The position numbers and the translations under genes were made by a program. Below the pieces are notes generated by a model that searched no databases, was not told the DNA's origin, and saw only the letters and a program-made list of their open reading frames with translations. DNA of 64,000 nucleotides from Linum tenue (taxonomy: Eukaryota; Streptophyta; Magnoliopsida; Malpighiales; Linaceae). Shown piece by piece: positions 11,151 through 21,758 of this stretch (positions are counted from its first letter, which is position 1; the number at the start of each line of letters is the position of its first letter). The stretch covers positions 55,002,679 to 55,066,678 of the forward strand of contig CAMGYJ010000004.1 in NCBI GenBank assembly GCA_946122785.1. The letters are read 5' to 3'.

Positions 11151-12440
11151 ATTATCGATACATACTAATTAAAATGTGCTCTCTCTCAAGTGACCCTCTC
11201 TTTTCCTTTCTCTCACTTTAGTAGCTCTCCGACCACCTCTATACCTTCTTCTTGATTCTTCTCTGTCTCCGTTTGACGAACCAATAACAGTTCAAACGAA
11301 CCAATAACACTACAAAAATAAAACAAGATATCAGTACCAATTCAGTAAAAAAACACTACAATATAAAAAACACCAATACTAGTTCAAAACAAATTCATAC
11401 GACTTCCAGACGGCCAATACTAGCTTATAAGATGTACCAATGCCAGTTCAGACGAACGAATACCAATTCAAAGCGAGCAAATACAAATTCAACACGAACC
11501 TATATCATAATACGAAACTCATATATGAGTTTTGAAAAACATATACATTCGAGAGAAAGATAGAGGGAGGCGAACCAATATCATAACACGAACCAATATC
11601 ATAACACGAACCAATACCAATGCTCCTCGGCTTTTGGGAGAGACACGACGGATGCGGCATAAGGGGCTCACAACCTCGGCGACATAATGGGTTGCTCGCC
11701 CTTACAGACAAGATGGAACGAGAGGGAGGAGGGGGATAGTGGGAGAGGAGTAGAAAGGGGAGAAGGGACCGACAACAGAGGGAGGCTGCTATATAAAGGA
11801 TCGCCGGATGAGGGAGATAGGGAGAGAACAACGATTGTCGGCATATAAGGGAGAGAGATCGATGAAAACACTAGGATGGATATTTAAAGAGAGAGGGAGA
11901 GATCACATGTGGGTAGAAAATTAGTTTCCAAAATTACCCACATCCAGTCTTGACCATTAATTTGACAGGTAGTCACGATGACAACCCTTAATGAGGTCAC
12001 CATAAGTCAGTAACCCAAAACGTGTAACCCTCTCACTACCATGGTTGTCATGCCGGTGGAATGTCGGCTGGTTGAACCTGGTTCAATTGATGTCGGTCAT
12101 GAAACCAACGTGAATACCACTGTTATGATCAACATGATCGATTTTTGGTTTATAAACAAAATGACGTTGTTGTAGTGAACTTAATTATAAAAAAATTGAT
12201 TTATTTAATGAATTTAAAAGTTAAATATGAGTATTTGTTATTTTGTTTGAAATGTTGTATTTTATTTATATATGAAAATAGATTGTAAGTAAATTGTCTT
12301 CAAATATATTTTCTTATCCTTAAAAAAATATTTATATATTTTAAAATTTCAATACTTTTTTATTTTTATATATTTTATTATACTGGTATAAACCAGATAT
12401 ACTATCGATAGAACCCGTAAACGAGCTAGACAACGAGGCC
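11150..12440. repeat. Low-complexity and repeat DNA
   Basis: From about 11280 to 11620 the words CGAACCAATA, CAATACCAG and TTCAAA recur irregularly, including two or three adjacent copies of ATCATAACACGAACCAAT near 11579-11612. A GA/CT-rich stretch follows (11550-11910). Around 12040-12430 AT-rich DNA is bordered by GGTTGTC and GACAAC words that may be worn transposon ends, but I found no matching target duplication. The open frames here come from compositional bias. Confidence 0.4.
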
Positions 12441-13017
12441 ACAAATTTGCCCCGGTTTTCCACCCAACCCGATTTCCTTTCCCCTCCCTCGACCAGCTGC
12501 AGGTGTCATCAGTGCGACACCAGAGCCGGAGGGACCCGGGCCGGATCCGCCACTTTCCTTTCCGCCCCCACGCTAATCCTCAACCCGCGGCGCGGTGGCC
12601 TAAGTTTCCGGAGCCGACCAGGTAACGAAAAATCATAACGCAACTCTCAATACTGAAAAGCTTAGTTTCAAATTGCCAGAAACTCTTTCGTGATTCCTCA
12701 GATTCTCGAAAGTTCTCGAATTCTGCGAGCGTGAAAGAATCAGGGATTTGAATGTTCGGTCTCTGAACCTAGGGTTGGTTCCCTTTCCTTCCAGTTTTGC
12801 TCGGGAAAAAAGCTGCAGATTTCTTGCACTGTGTTCAGTCCTCTGAATTGCATTTCATAATTCTGTATTGTTGCTGTTGCTGTTGCTGGACCTGTTTGTG
12901 TTATTATTAATTAATATATGCCAATTGTTCATATGTTTCCCTGTGCCAAAACGTGCAACCTACCCTGAATGTTCATCTCCAGCAGTTGATCGTGGCCTAC
13001 CTTTTTTCCGTTTGCAG

Positions 13018-13834
13018 ATGGAATCAGAAGTGGTAGAGGCAGAGTTGGTGCTGCCAACACACCTGAGCTTCAAGAAGGTACAGATGTATGAAAAGTACCC
13101 AAAGGGTCAGTCCAGAGGCCGCCACTGGAAGCACTTGAAGCAGATCCTCCAGGCCGAGAATCTCCAAAACTATCCTCCTGATGAACCTAACTGTTAGCAC
13201 CTGAGAAATGCTCATTCCTAAAAACCCCACCTTTGCTTATTTATTTAATGTTCTTCTGATCACAGTTTTTCACATTTGTGCAGACGTCAACATCGAATCA
13301 CCGCCCTCGATGCATCCGTCCATGAAAATATGCGACATCACTGGGTTAGAGGTATGCTGATCTTGGGACTTCGTATGAGTTCCGCCTTGTTTACAGAATG
13401 TTGACAGACAATTCGAGAAACCTTACCACCAGTAGTATTCAATGAGAATAGATTTGGTGGTGTCTTGCATTTCAGAACATTAGTGATCCGAATTAACTTG
13501 CTTCTCAACTTCATCCTTTGAGCTCAGCTCCCCTTGCTCTTCTGCATTTGGAGACTTAACAAACACATGCTTTGACTTTCATTTCTACTGTTTACAAACT
13601 CTAACTCATCTAAGATTCTGGAGGCCTTTGGTTTTTTTCCTTATAACCTTGCAAGGCTAATGGCGTTTATAACACTTTGCCCGTTCTATATTTTTCTCGC
13701 AGGCACCATATCATGATCCAAGGACAAACCTTCGTTATGCAAATACCGAGGTCTTCAAGCAAATAAGGGCACTTCCAAATGAGTACGTGCAGAGGTACCT
13801 GGCTCTGAGGAATGCAGCAGTTGTTCTGAAATAG
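13018..13834 (+). CDS. INO80C: INO80 chromatin-remodelling complex subunit C (IES6 type)
   Basis: Coding exons are inferred at 13018-13192, 13284-13351 and 13703-13834, giving 124 residues, the full length expected of plant members. The first coding base directly follows a TTTGCAG acceptor, so a 5' UTR exon is likely, perhaps ending at CCAG/GTAACG near 12621. The protein has the N-terminal basic block [17 protein letters not shown], the motif [14 protein letters not shown], and the C-terminal YL1_C domain ([20 protein letters not shown]). YL1_C proteins bridge the Arp5 module and nucleosome in INO80 remodellers. The gene is convergent with the zinc-finger gene that follows, with about 305 bp between their stop codons. 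All key family residues appear intact. Confidence 0.92.
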
Positions 13835-14139
13835 CCGCGACTAAGAGACACATCACGCGTGTTTGTTAACTTTAAATAGCACAGTGCTCAGCTAGCCTTC
13901 TAGTACTGTCAAAGATCTGTGTAAAACAAATTACCCTCTCTAGTAAGTTTTATAACAATCAAACAAGTTATTTTGTCCTCCATCAAGCTGGTAACGAAGA
14001 GCCTCATTGTGAAACAACACGACCATTTATCTGAAACTGATGGATACAGTACGTAGCTTAGAGACGCACCATGACATTACAAATGCCTACATAATACAGT
14101 AATACTACTGCTGCAAAATCAGCCCCCAACAAGGTATCT

Positions 14140-15655
14140 TCAATACTTGCGAGTCGCACCTGTCGATTGACTTGAAGTGCAGTCCCTTGCCCAGTGCCCA
14201 GGTTTACCACATTTGTAGCAGGCAGAGTTGGGGGACGAGGAGACAGGCCTTCTTCCTCCAAATGATGTTGCTGCTGCTGCGGTTGGAGAATCGGATGAAG
14301 AAGAAATGGGGCAATCCTTTGCCCAGTGTGCAGGATTACCACATTTGAAGCAGGCAGACCCTGTTCTTGTTCCAAGCCCAATGTTGCTGCTTTCGGAAGT
14401 GCTAGTAGGATGAATGGCTGCGGCATCTGTCTCGTTGCACCACTTAAAGAAACCACAAGCACTTTCCTACGGCAGCACAACAAAGCCAGAAGGAACCATT
14501 AGATTCCAATGGGTGATGAATGACGAACAGGAAAAGCAAAAGCTCTGCTCAAGACATTTCAAGTCCAAAGAATAACATCTCAGCTGGAGCACAAAAGAAA
14601 CAGGAAAAGCAGTGGATTCTCATAGCAGTCATCAAGGCCAGCATTCCATTGGTCTTTACAGATTCATACAAATGGTTGGCTACATCTAAAAGAACTTCAA
14701 ACAAGGATACAGGATGGTGCTACGCAAAGCTTCTGTTTTCAGAAGAAATGAACATACCTGGCTAGCAGGACAGCGGTAAAATTGCTGGCCGATGTTTTTC
14801 CCATTTTTTGCAGTAAGGAGCAGGCAAAATCCAGCACCGCAAGGACAAGGAAGATCTGAATTGGACACTGAGGAGTTGTTCCCTGAAGCTTTGTCGCACC
14901 ACTCGAAGAAGCCACAACCTCCATTTTCCTGAAAACCACCAAATTCGAAGTTCGTCACCAGTGCCAAACAATTCAAGCCATCTGTCTCGATCATTATGCG
15001 AATTCGACAATGGAAAACTTCAGCTCAATTTGGCTGTGACCAAATTGATTGCAACCGTTGAAAGATTCAGGTTCTCTTCTCCTTATGAATGTAAGAGCTA
15101 AATCTAGCGAAACGGAAACCCTAGAACATCAAGTCCGAACAAGAAGTACTGGTGGCCGTTCACCTGTCTGAGAGGGCATCGGTAGAACTGGCGGCCTCGG
15201 TTCCGTTCGGTATTAGCAGTGAAAACGACACAAGCTCCCTGTCCGCACGGGCAATCCTTCTCTGAAACCGACGGCTGCTGCCGCTCCGATCGATCATAAT
15301 CACCCCCGCCGTTAAAATGAGGTCGGGAAGCAGAACCAGATGCTGCGACGGCCTTCATTCCAGAACTAGAGCGATTCAGAGGATTTTGTTGCCAGGAGAG
15401 GCTCTTGCTCCCTCTGAGAGCAGCCATATAAGCTCCTTCCTCCTCCTTCATCTTCGCCGCGCTATCCGTCGCCACAGTCATCTTCTTCAGCGGTTGCTGC
15501 TGCTTCTCCTCGTCTTCCTCGGGATTGTATCCGTCGAGTATCCGGCGCTTGTTGGTGTCGGAGGTGTTGATTCTGGACAGCGCGTTGGCTTCTGCGAAAG
15601 CCAACTGAGAAAGAAACTCCTCGTCGTCGTCGTCGTCGTCGTGAAAGGCTGCCAT
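14140..15655 (-). CDS. Double GRF, double CCHC zinc-finger protein, At3g42860-like
   Basis: Three exons are inferred on the minus strand: 15655-15164, 14928-14758 and 14466-14140, all phase 0, giving 329 residues. The N-terminus is acidic (HDDDDDDEE, from a GAC-type triplet run) and low in complexity. GRF finger 1 starts with CPCGQGACVVFTANTERNRG and is split by an intron between FYRCPLRQ and ENGGCGFFEW. GRF finger 2 (CPCGAGFCLLLTAKNGKNIG, FYRCPASQ, ACGFFKWC) is split at the same place. Two CCHC knuckles follow (CFKCGNPAHWAKDC and CYKCGKPGHWARDC). GRF fingers in APE2, TOP3A and NEIL3 bind single-stranded DNA, and CCHC knuckles bind nucleic acid; a role in DNA or RNA binding is inferred. A hAT MITE begins 147 bp upstream of the start codon. 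Confidence 0.88.
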
Positions 15656-15801
15656 TTTCCCTCGCTTTGTTCTCTCTGAATTTCTTGGCGCTGGGGTTTG
15701 TTTTCATTTGAATTTAAGTCTTTCGCATTCCCACTCCCGAGTCCGACTATTTAGCAGGTCCGTGAACCGTAAGGCGGTTCAACCACAAAATAGTATTGGA
15801 G

Positions 15802-16269
15802 CAAGGTTGTCAACTCGTGGGTTCAGCCGCGGGTCGATCCACTTTGACCCTGACCCGGTGAGAAAAACGGGCCGCATGCACCCGCCGGGCCGACCGCTAC
15901 AAGGTACCTGGTTGGAGGTCAAATTGTGTCATTTTTTTCATTGGTTTGCGAAATGCGCCTATTTTCTGATTTTTCTTTTCGCCTAGCTCAATTTTTGGAA
16001 TGCTAAGTTGAACATTTGAATATTTATGTTATATAAGTGTGTGTGAATTTTCATTATATGTTGGATCTATATACGATATGTTATTTTGGTGTAATATTAT
16101 ATGTTATAACTCATATGTTAGATAAGATTTGATATAATTTATGAGAATAAGTACAATATAATGACTTTTTCCATATTACCGGGCCAAACCGGGCTAAGAC
16201 GGTTGACCCATTAACCCTTGACCCACTAGCTCGACCGGGTACGGGTCAACCCGCGGGTTGACAACCTTG
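15802..16269. mobile_element. hAT-type MITE, 468 bp, upstream of the GRF gene
   Basis: Terminal inverted repeats CAAGGTTGTCAAC and GTTGACAACCTTG are perfect over 13 bp and extend with changes (CTCGTGGGTT against AACCCGCGGG). Flanks TATTGGAG (15794-15801) and TATTAGAG (16270-16277) match at 7 of 8 positions, an 8-bp hAT-style target duplication. The core is AT-rich with no open frame. It lies in the likely promoter of the GRF zinc-finger gene. Confidence 0.82.
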
Positions 16270-16277
16270 TATTAGAG

Positions 16278-17480
16278 GCTAAACCGGTAGGCGATATTTA
16301 ATGGTACTAACGGTTAAATCACGGTTTTTACCATAAAATACCCTATTGCTGACTTTTTCGGTACGATCTCCGGTACGGTTTCATAAACCATGCTATTTAG
16401 ACATTTAGGGTGATTTGGAAGTTGCGATTTTTTGGTGAGATTGTTACTATACATGTATTGTTATTGTTTAGAATGCATCATTTTTTATTTTTTAGCAGAA
16501 ACAATACATGGATTGCTGTGATGTGACAGAAACTATTACTCAAAATGAGTGATTGTTATATCTCAGTTTTTAATTGCGATTGTTGAGATTGTTGAGTTGA
16601 TATTGTTTTGTCTCGGCTTTTAACTGATGTGACATACACAATCATACATACCAAATGTTATATTTTACAGTGCATCAAATTCGATAATACATGTATAATA
16701 TTATACATGCATTCACAACCAGTGAAGGAGGCAGAATCTGAAAGTACCTGTGTCCTCTTTCTATAATATAAAATAAATAATTATTTAATAAATATAATTA
16801 AAACTAATAATATCTAAATTATTTATTCATATATATTAAAAAAATACTAGACTAATAAAATCATTATTTTCATAAGCAATCACGATGCATTTTCAAATTC
16901 TCAATGTATCCGACTAAGCAATCATTAGCAAATTGGTCGCAATACGACTTTGAAACTTGTTTTTAATATAGCTCAAAGCTGAAATGTTCTTTCTACACTT
17001 GCAATGGTAACGAGTAAGGTCAAAACTAACTTTAAGACAGAGAGATCGACCTTTATTGTGAATTTTGTTTATAGTGTAATATATTTATTTATGTTAGCTT
17101 CGAAACTTGAAATAACTTGTAGTATAGTGATAAAACATGATATAAATTACAAGGTTACTTTGGTTATCGAGTGTGACATTTCTCTCCTCCTTAAGAAAAT
17201 TTCAACCTTGAAATTGAGGTCATAAAAACAACATAGAGATATCCGACTCTCCTCTCTTATTACCAGTGATATAAATTCCATGCTGATGAAATCTAGTGAT
17301 TACAAGGGTATATCAAGAAACAACTCTTAGGTATTTCTTCCTCATATTCTCATTGATCTCTCAGGCAGCTGCGTCTGTGCCTTGATTCATCCACACTACC
17401 TTCACCATAGGGACCTCCTTCCTTCGTAGTTATTTATCCTGGCGGTCAATAATCCTAGTTGGTTCCTCAGTGTAGGTCAT
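16278..17480. other. Intergenic AT-rich DNA without recognisable gene
   Basis: 16278-16400 is a repeat-like continuation rich in CGGTT and ACGGT words, probably the other half of an older repeat into which the preceding MITE inserted. 16430-17230 is AT-rich with no supported gene; the plus frame at 17004 is short and matches nothing I know. Confidence 0.35.
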
Positions 17481-17488
17481 ATCACTAT

Positions 17489-19463
17489 CTAGTTGGATAT
17501 CTTCCAACCTAACGATGTGGGTGGGATCTGATAACCCCATGAGCATACTAACATGGAAAATTTTTTTTTTATCTTGGTCAGGTTTTGAGGTAGTGCCAAA
17601 TCTATAGGTCGGATGCCTACACGCTCCAGCACTTCGTATGGGCCGATGTATCTAGGGCTCAACTTGTCATTCTTGCCAAATCTCATAACTCCCTTCCATG
17701 GAGACACTTTTAGGAACACCTTGTCTCCTACTACATAAGTTTGTCCTCTCTTGGCTTATCTTCACAACTCTTCTGCGGATCTTGAGCGATTATCATGTTT
17801 CCCTTATTCATTTCAACCTGTCCACTATGTCTTGTACTAGTTTGGGACCTTCTATCTGCCTCAACTCTTCCGCGTCCCAGTGCAAATGAGATATACACTT
17901 CCTTCCATACAAGGCCTCATGTGGTGCCAACTTTAGAGAACTATGATAATGGTTCTTATAAGCAAACTCTAGTAGAGGGAGATACTTATCCCATGACCCC
18001 TTCATCTGCAACGTGAAAGCTCTCAATAGATCCTCTAATATCTGGATCCTTCTCTTGGTCTACCTATCAGTCTGAGGTTGATAGGCAGTAGAGAAGTGAA
18101 GCTTGGTCCCCTAGGCCTTGTAAAGGCTCTTACAGAACTATTCGGTGAAGCTAGGGTCCCTATATGATACAATGGGTATAGGGACTCCATGTAGTCGTAT
18201 CACATCTTGGATGTATAAATCTGCCAATGCATCCACCCCTGGCTTGAACGTGATGGGAATGAAGTGGCCAAATTTGGTGAGGCGATCTATAATCACCGAA
18301 ACTCCATCATCCCCCCCCCCCCCCCCCCACTCTGTCCTTGGCAAACCATATACAAAATCCATAGTGATGTGTTCCCACTTTCACTCTGGTACTTCAAGTG
18401 GCTTTAACTTTTCCTGTTAGAGCCTGATGCTCTAGTTTCACCATCTGACATGTCAAACACTTATGTACATACTCAGCTGCCTCCTTCTTCATATTGGGGA
18501 TCCGGAAATGTTCATGCAAGGTCTGATACATCTTGGTTGATCTTGGGTGCATGGCATAAGAGCTTCATCCAAAATCTAATGCCTTAAGTTTTCCACATTG
18601 GGCACGCACGCCCTACCCACAAGGTGTAGCATCTCATCATCCATTTCAAAATTGGTATCCTTCCCATCTTGCACCTTCATAATGTACTTGTCCTGAACTG
18701 GATCATCCTTAGGCTTCTCCTTGATTCAATCATGCAATAATTGTTTAATCCTCAAATTCGCCATCATGCTAGTAGCATCTTCCAATTGTAGCTCCTCATT
18801 TATAGCCATGAGTGCCACAAGCTCCTGTAATGGCATATGTTCCTTTCGACTTAGTGCATTGGCTACCACGTTGATTTTCCCATAATTGCATTTAATGTTA
18901 CAATCATAATCTGCCAACAACTCCACCCATCTACCTTGTCTCATATTTAGTTCCTTTTGATTCCTTAGGTGTTTTAAACTCTTGTTATCCGTGAAGATCT
19001 TAAAAGTTTCACCAAGAGATGGTGTCTCCACACCTTTAAAGCAAACATTACTACAGCTAAGTCTAGTTCATGGGTCGGGTAGTTCACTTCGTGTGGTCGT
19101 AATTGCCTTGAAGCATAAGCAATTACCTTTTTACTATGCATAAGAACACATCTCAACCCCTTATATGAAGCATCACTATATATGGCATACCCTCCTTTTT
19201 TTATGGTAATACATGCATCGATTTGCCGTAAGCTTTCACTTTAGATAGCAGTAAGTTTCTTAGAGCATGTAGATAGCCATCGCGATCCTGTCATCCTGGT
19301 TATCGATGCGCACTTCATCCAGGTTGCGAGTGAGCTTCAGCATCCACACATCAACCACCTCAGGTTCGGAGGATCCCTTAAAGTCCTTGAAACTCATCTT
19401 CCTAAGTTTAACATAGTTCGGAGATAGGCGTCGACCAAATTGCTGATAGCGTTTGCCATTCAT
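17489..19463 (-). pseudogene. Ty3/gypsy retrotransposon remnant with most of RT deleted
   Basis: On the minus strand, reading right to left, there is a gag-like piece (19463-19260), an RNase H region (about 19190-18726, with [14 protein letters not shown] and [11 protein letters not shown]), an integrase core (about 18420-17808, with DFVYGLPRTEW, IIDRLTKFGHFIPI and LEFAYKNHYHSSL) and the integrase C-terminal part (17719-17489, with LSPRYIGPYEVLERVG). Gene order is that of Ty3/gypsy. Protease and reverse transcriptase between gag and RNase H are missing, and frameshifts and stops break the rest. A run of 18 C at 18311-18328 lies within the integrase. No LTRs were identified, so it is an immobile fragment. 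Confidence 0.88.
18311..18328. repeat. Homopolymer run of 18 C
   Basis: An uninterrupted C18 tract inside the decayed gypsy integrase, reading as Gly codons on the minus strand after PRTEW where the family has a non-Gly segment. Probably slippage expansion. Such runs are also prone to sequencing error. Confidence 0.9.
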
Positions 19464-20285
19464 ACTCCTACAGAAGGCAACAATATTGTGTCAGAACCTT
19501 GGAACTTTTGCACCTGTTAGTCGACGAGACTGGATGCTCTAAAACAAATTTTGTTTTTATGGAAATCTTGATTGAAAAATTTCTAAAACCTTTACCACTT
19601 GTTAAGAACATGGAAAACCGACTTCCCAGTATCTCACTTATCCAGGTAAAGACAGAGGGAGACTGGTTTCGATACTAAAATCTTGTAGCATTCCGAACCT
19701 TTTTCACAACAAAATTTTGTTAGTTTTGGATCTAAATCCTCACAGATTTTGCCTTGAAATGCATGTTATGCTAACTTAACATAAGGCCACTCATCTTAAC
19801 AATCCTCCACGGTAAACATTTTCAACTTCGGAGTTGTTAAAAAAAAATCTTCATTTCACCCTAAAATGAGTGTTGTGTTGTCTACACTATTCTTTTCTTT
19901 TGAGTTTGATAATCAAATATCTACTCTACCTTATTCGAATTGACGCTGAGAAAGTTCCGGAGACATATACTAGAAAATATCAAAAGAAGACGGTCATCCC
20001 ACCAAAAGAAAAGATAAAGAAAAGAAGACAACGGTAGCAGCGAAGTTGCCTGCGTACCGACTGGGTTTTGTTCTTCCGGCGCTGTTCGATTCAAATCCAA
20101 TTAACTCCAATCTCCCCGAATCAGCTTATCCAGCCAGCGGTGTCTTCTCCGATTCCCCTTTTCATTTCCTCTAGGTCAGTAGCATCTCTCACTCTGATTC
20201 GGTTCGTTTTTTGTTGCCCTCGCTCTTCGACCCAAGGAAGCATCAATTTGCCAAATCACCCATTTAAATTTTCCAACAGAGAGTG
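19464..20285. other. Retrotransposon-flank and gene-upstream DNA
   Basis: 19464-19900 probably still belongs to the retroelement (upstream of gag) but has no recognisable primer-binding site or LTR edge. 20040-20285 looks like the 5' UTR and promoter-proximal part of the UPF0426 gene, with C/T-rich text before the ATG. No independent gene is supported. Confidence 0.35.
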
Positions 20286-21080
20286 ATGGGGGTTGTGGTT
20301 GCCGGGAGTTGTGGCTTTCCGCTCCTGGTGCTGAAGGAGAAGAAGAGCCCGGCGGCGGCGCAACCACAGAGGAAGCCATGTCTGGGCTATTATAATCATG
20401 GAAGCTGTAGAAACCTGGAGATGGGGGTGTTGGTGGGTTTGGGTAAGAGAGGTCGTAGGCTTAGGATTGGAGCCTCCTCTCTCTTCTGCAACCCCACTGA
20501 TGATCCTATCATCAAGGAGGTTCTCAAGGTGAGCGTCTGACTACTTTTTTCTATGATATTCGGACCTGGAATTTAGTCTCGCTCGTTCTTGCTGTTTCAT
20601 GGTTTGTTTTTTCTATTGTCTCCACCCTGCAACCGTACATTTAGGGGATTAGTGTAAGTAAGATGGTTTTCATCCAAGCTTTTGGACTTGTGCAACTTGT
20701 TTTGGTTACTTTGTATCGTTGTAGTAGAAATAAGCAACACATAGCTGCTGATTCTTCCTTGCGTAGGTTGTAGTTCAGTAGTTTCGCGTATGTTTTCTAT
20801 GTCAGAGTCGAGTGAGTGAGTGAGTGAGTGCAGGGTTAATCACTGATTAGAGGTTGGTGTGTACATTATGCATTGATTTTGTTGTGTGGACTAGGAGCCG
20901 GTTGCTTTCTTGGGAGGAATGTTTGCAGGGCTGCTGAGGCTCGATCTCAACGAAGAGCCACTCAAGGAATGGGTAACGAGAACGGTGGAAGCGTCTGGTA
21001 TCAAGGAAGAAGCAGATGTTGAAGGCGGGGGAGAAGAAGCGTACAACGATCAATCCCCTCAGCAGATCATGATTGAATGA
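20286..21080 (+). CDS. UPF0426 family protein, chloroplast-targeted (At1g28150-like)
   Basis: Two exons are inferred, 20286-20528 and 20895-21080, with phase 0 GT-AG splicing, giving 142 residues. The ATG at 20286 starts a basic, hydroxyl-rich N-terminus of about 70 residues (GSCGFPLLVLKEKK, GKRGRRLRIGASSLFC), typical of a chloroplast transit peptide. The conserved core follows: NPTDDPIIKEVLKEPVAFLG, then GMFAGLLRLDLNEEPLKEWV. The acidic C-terminus ends in QQIMIE. The family is conserved in land plants; its biochemical role is not known to me. The final exon is convergent with PRP40C, about 680 bp from its stop codon. No lesions are visible. Confidence 0.9.
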
Positions 21081-21670
21081 ACGACTGCCACTTCGATTCT
21101 TCACGATGCGAAGTCTCCTGCATATGGGAAACGAATCGGCTGGCTCTCTTCTTTTGTTTCTGTGTTGTGTCTGTATCTGACAACGAGTGGATCATGGGAT
21201 TCCAGTTGATCTCAGAAACCTGCAATTGTGGGATGGAGCTTAATGACATTCAAGTTCCTGATACAAGCATGCTCTATCTTTTGATCAAATAATGACATGT
21301 CTGCAGAACTTCGTTTCGCCATTCGAAGATCTAATTGGAGGTGGAATGAACGGAACCTAGTTGCTTAAGTAAGAATGAGCCATAAATCTATGGTCGAGCT
21401 TCCATTGCCAAGAAGGAAAATGAAACAACCGATTATGACCTAAAGTGCACAAGCATTTGAACCAAACTTAAATGAGCTCACCTTGAATCCCCAACTAAAA
21501 TGAATAGCTCCAATGTACAATAAAAGCATACTCTTCTAATATCAGGGATCTTCATTGTCAGCAAATTGGTACACGAACATCTACCAAAAAATCACTGATC
21601 TCTAAAACAGGGTCACTGATCTCTAAAACAGGGCCGTACGCAAAAGAGAAAAAAAGATTTAAAGCTATCT
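21081..21670. other. Convergent intergenic region between UPF0426 and PRP40C
   Basis: This holds the 3' UTRs of two convergent genes. A short imperfect tandem repeat, ACTGATCTCTAAAACAGGG, occurs twice near 21593-21632. No coding potential is seen until the frame-shifted PRP40C tail at 21671. Confidence 0.4.
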
Positions 21671-21758
21671 TCAGTCTTGAGGTCTCCTTGATTCAGAGAG
21701 GGTTTCCCCTCCCTGGGCCAACAGAGCTTCTACGTTTTGATTCCTTTTAGCATCCATA
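21671..21758 (-). other. Out-of-frame continuation of PRP40C C-terminus
   Basis: Directly after the PRP40C stop, the next frame stays open for about 29 codons, reads [20 protein letters not shown] and then LSESRRPQD, and ends at TGA. It is hydrophilic and codon-like, unlike random 3' UTR. A one-base gain or two-base loss near GGAGTAAGTG would explain it. The string also contains GTAAGT, a strong donor, so alternative splicing must be excluded. Confidence 0.5.

Noticed and set aside
11505..11871. Overlapping Ser/Pro/Leu-rich minus frames
   Set aside because: Produced by GA/CT compositional bias and short repeats.
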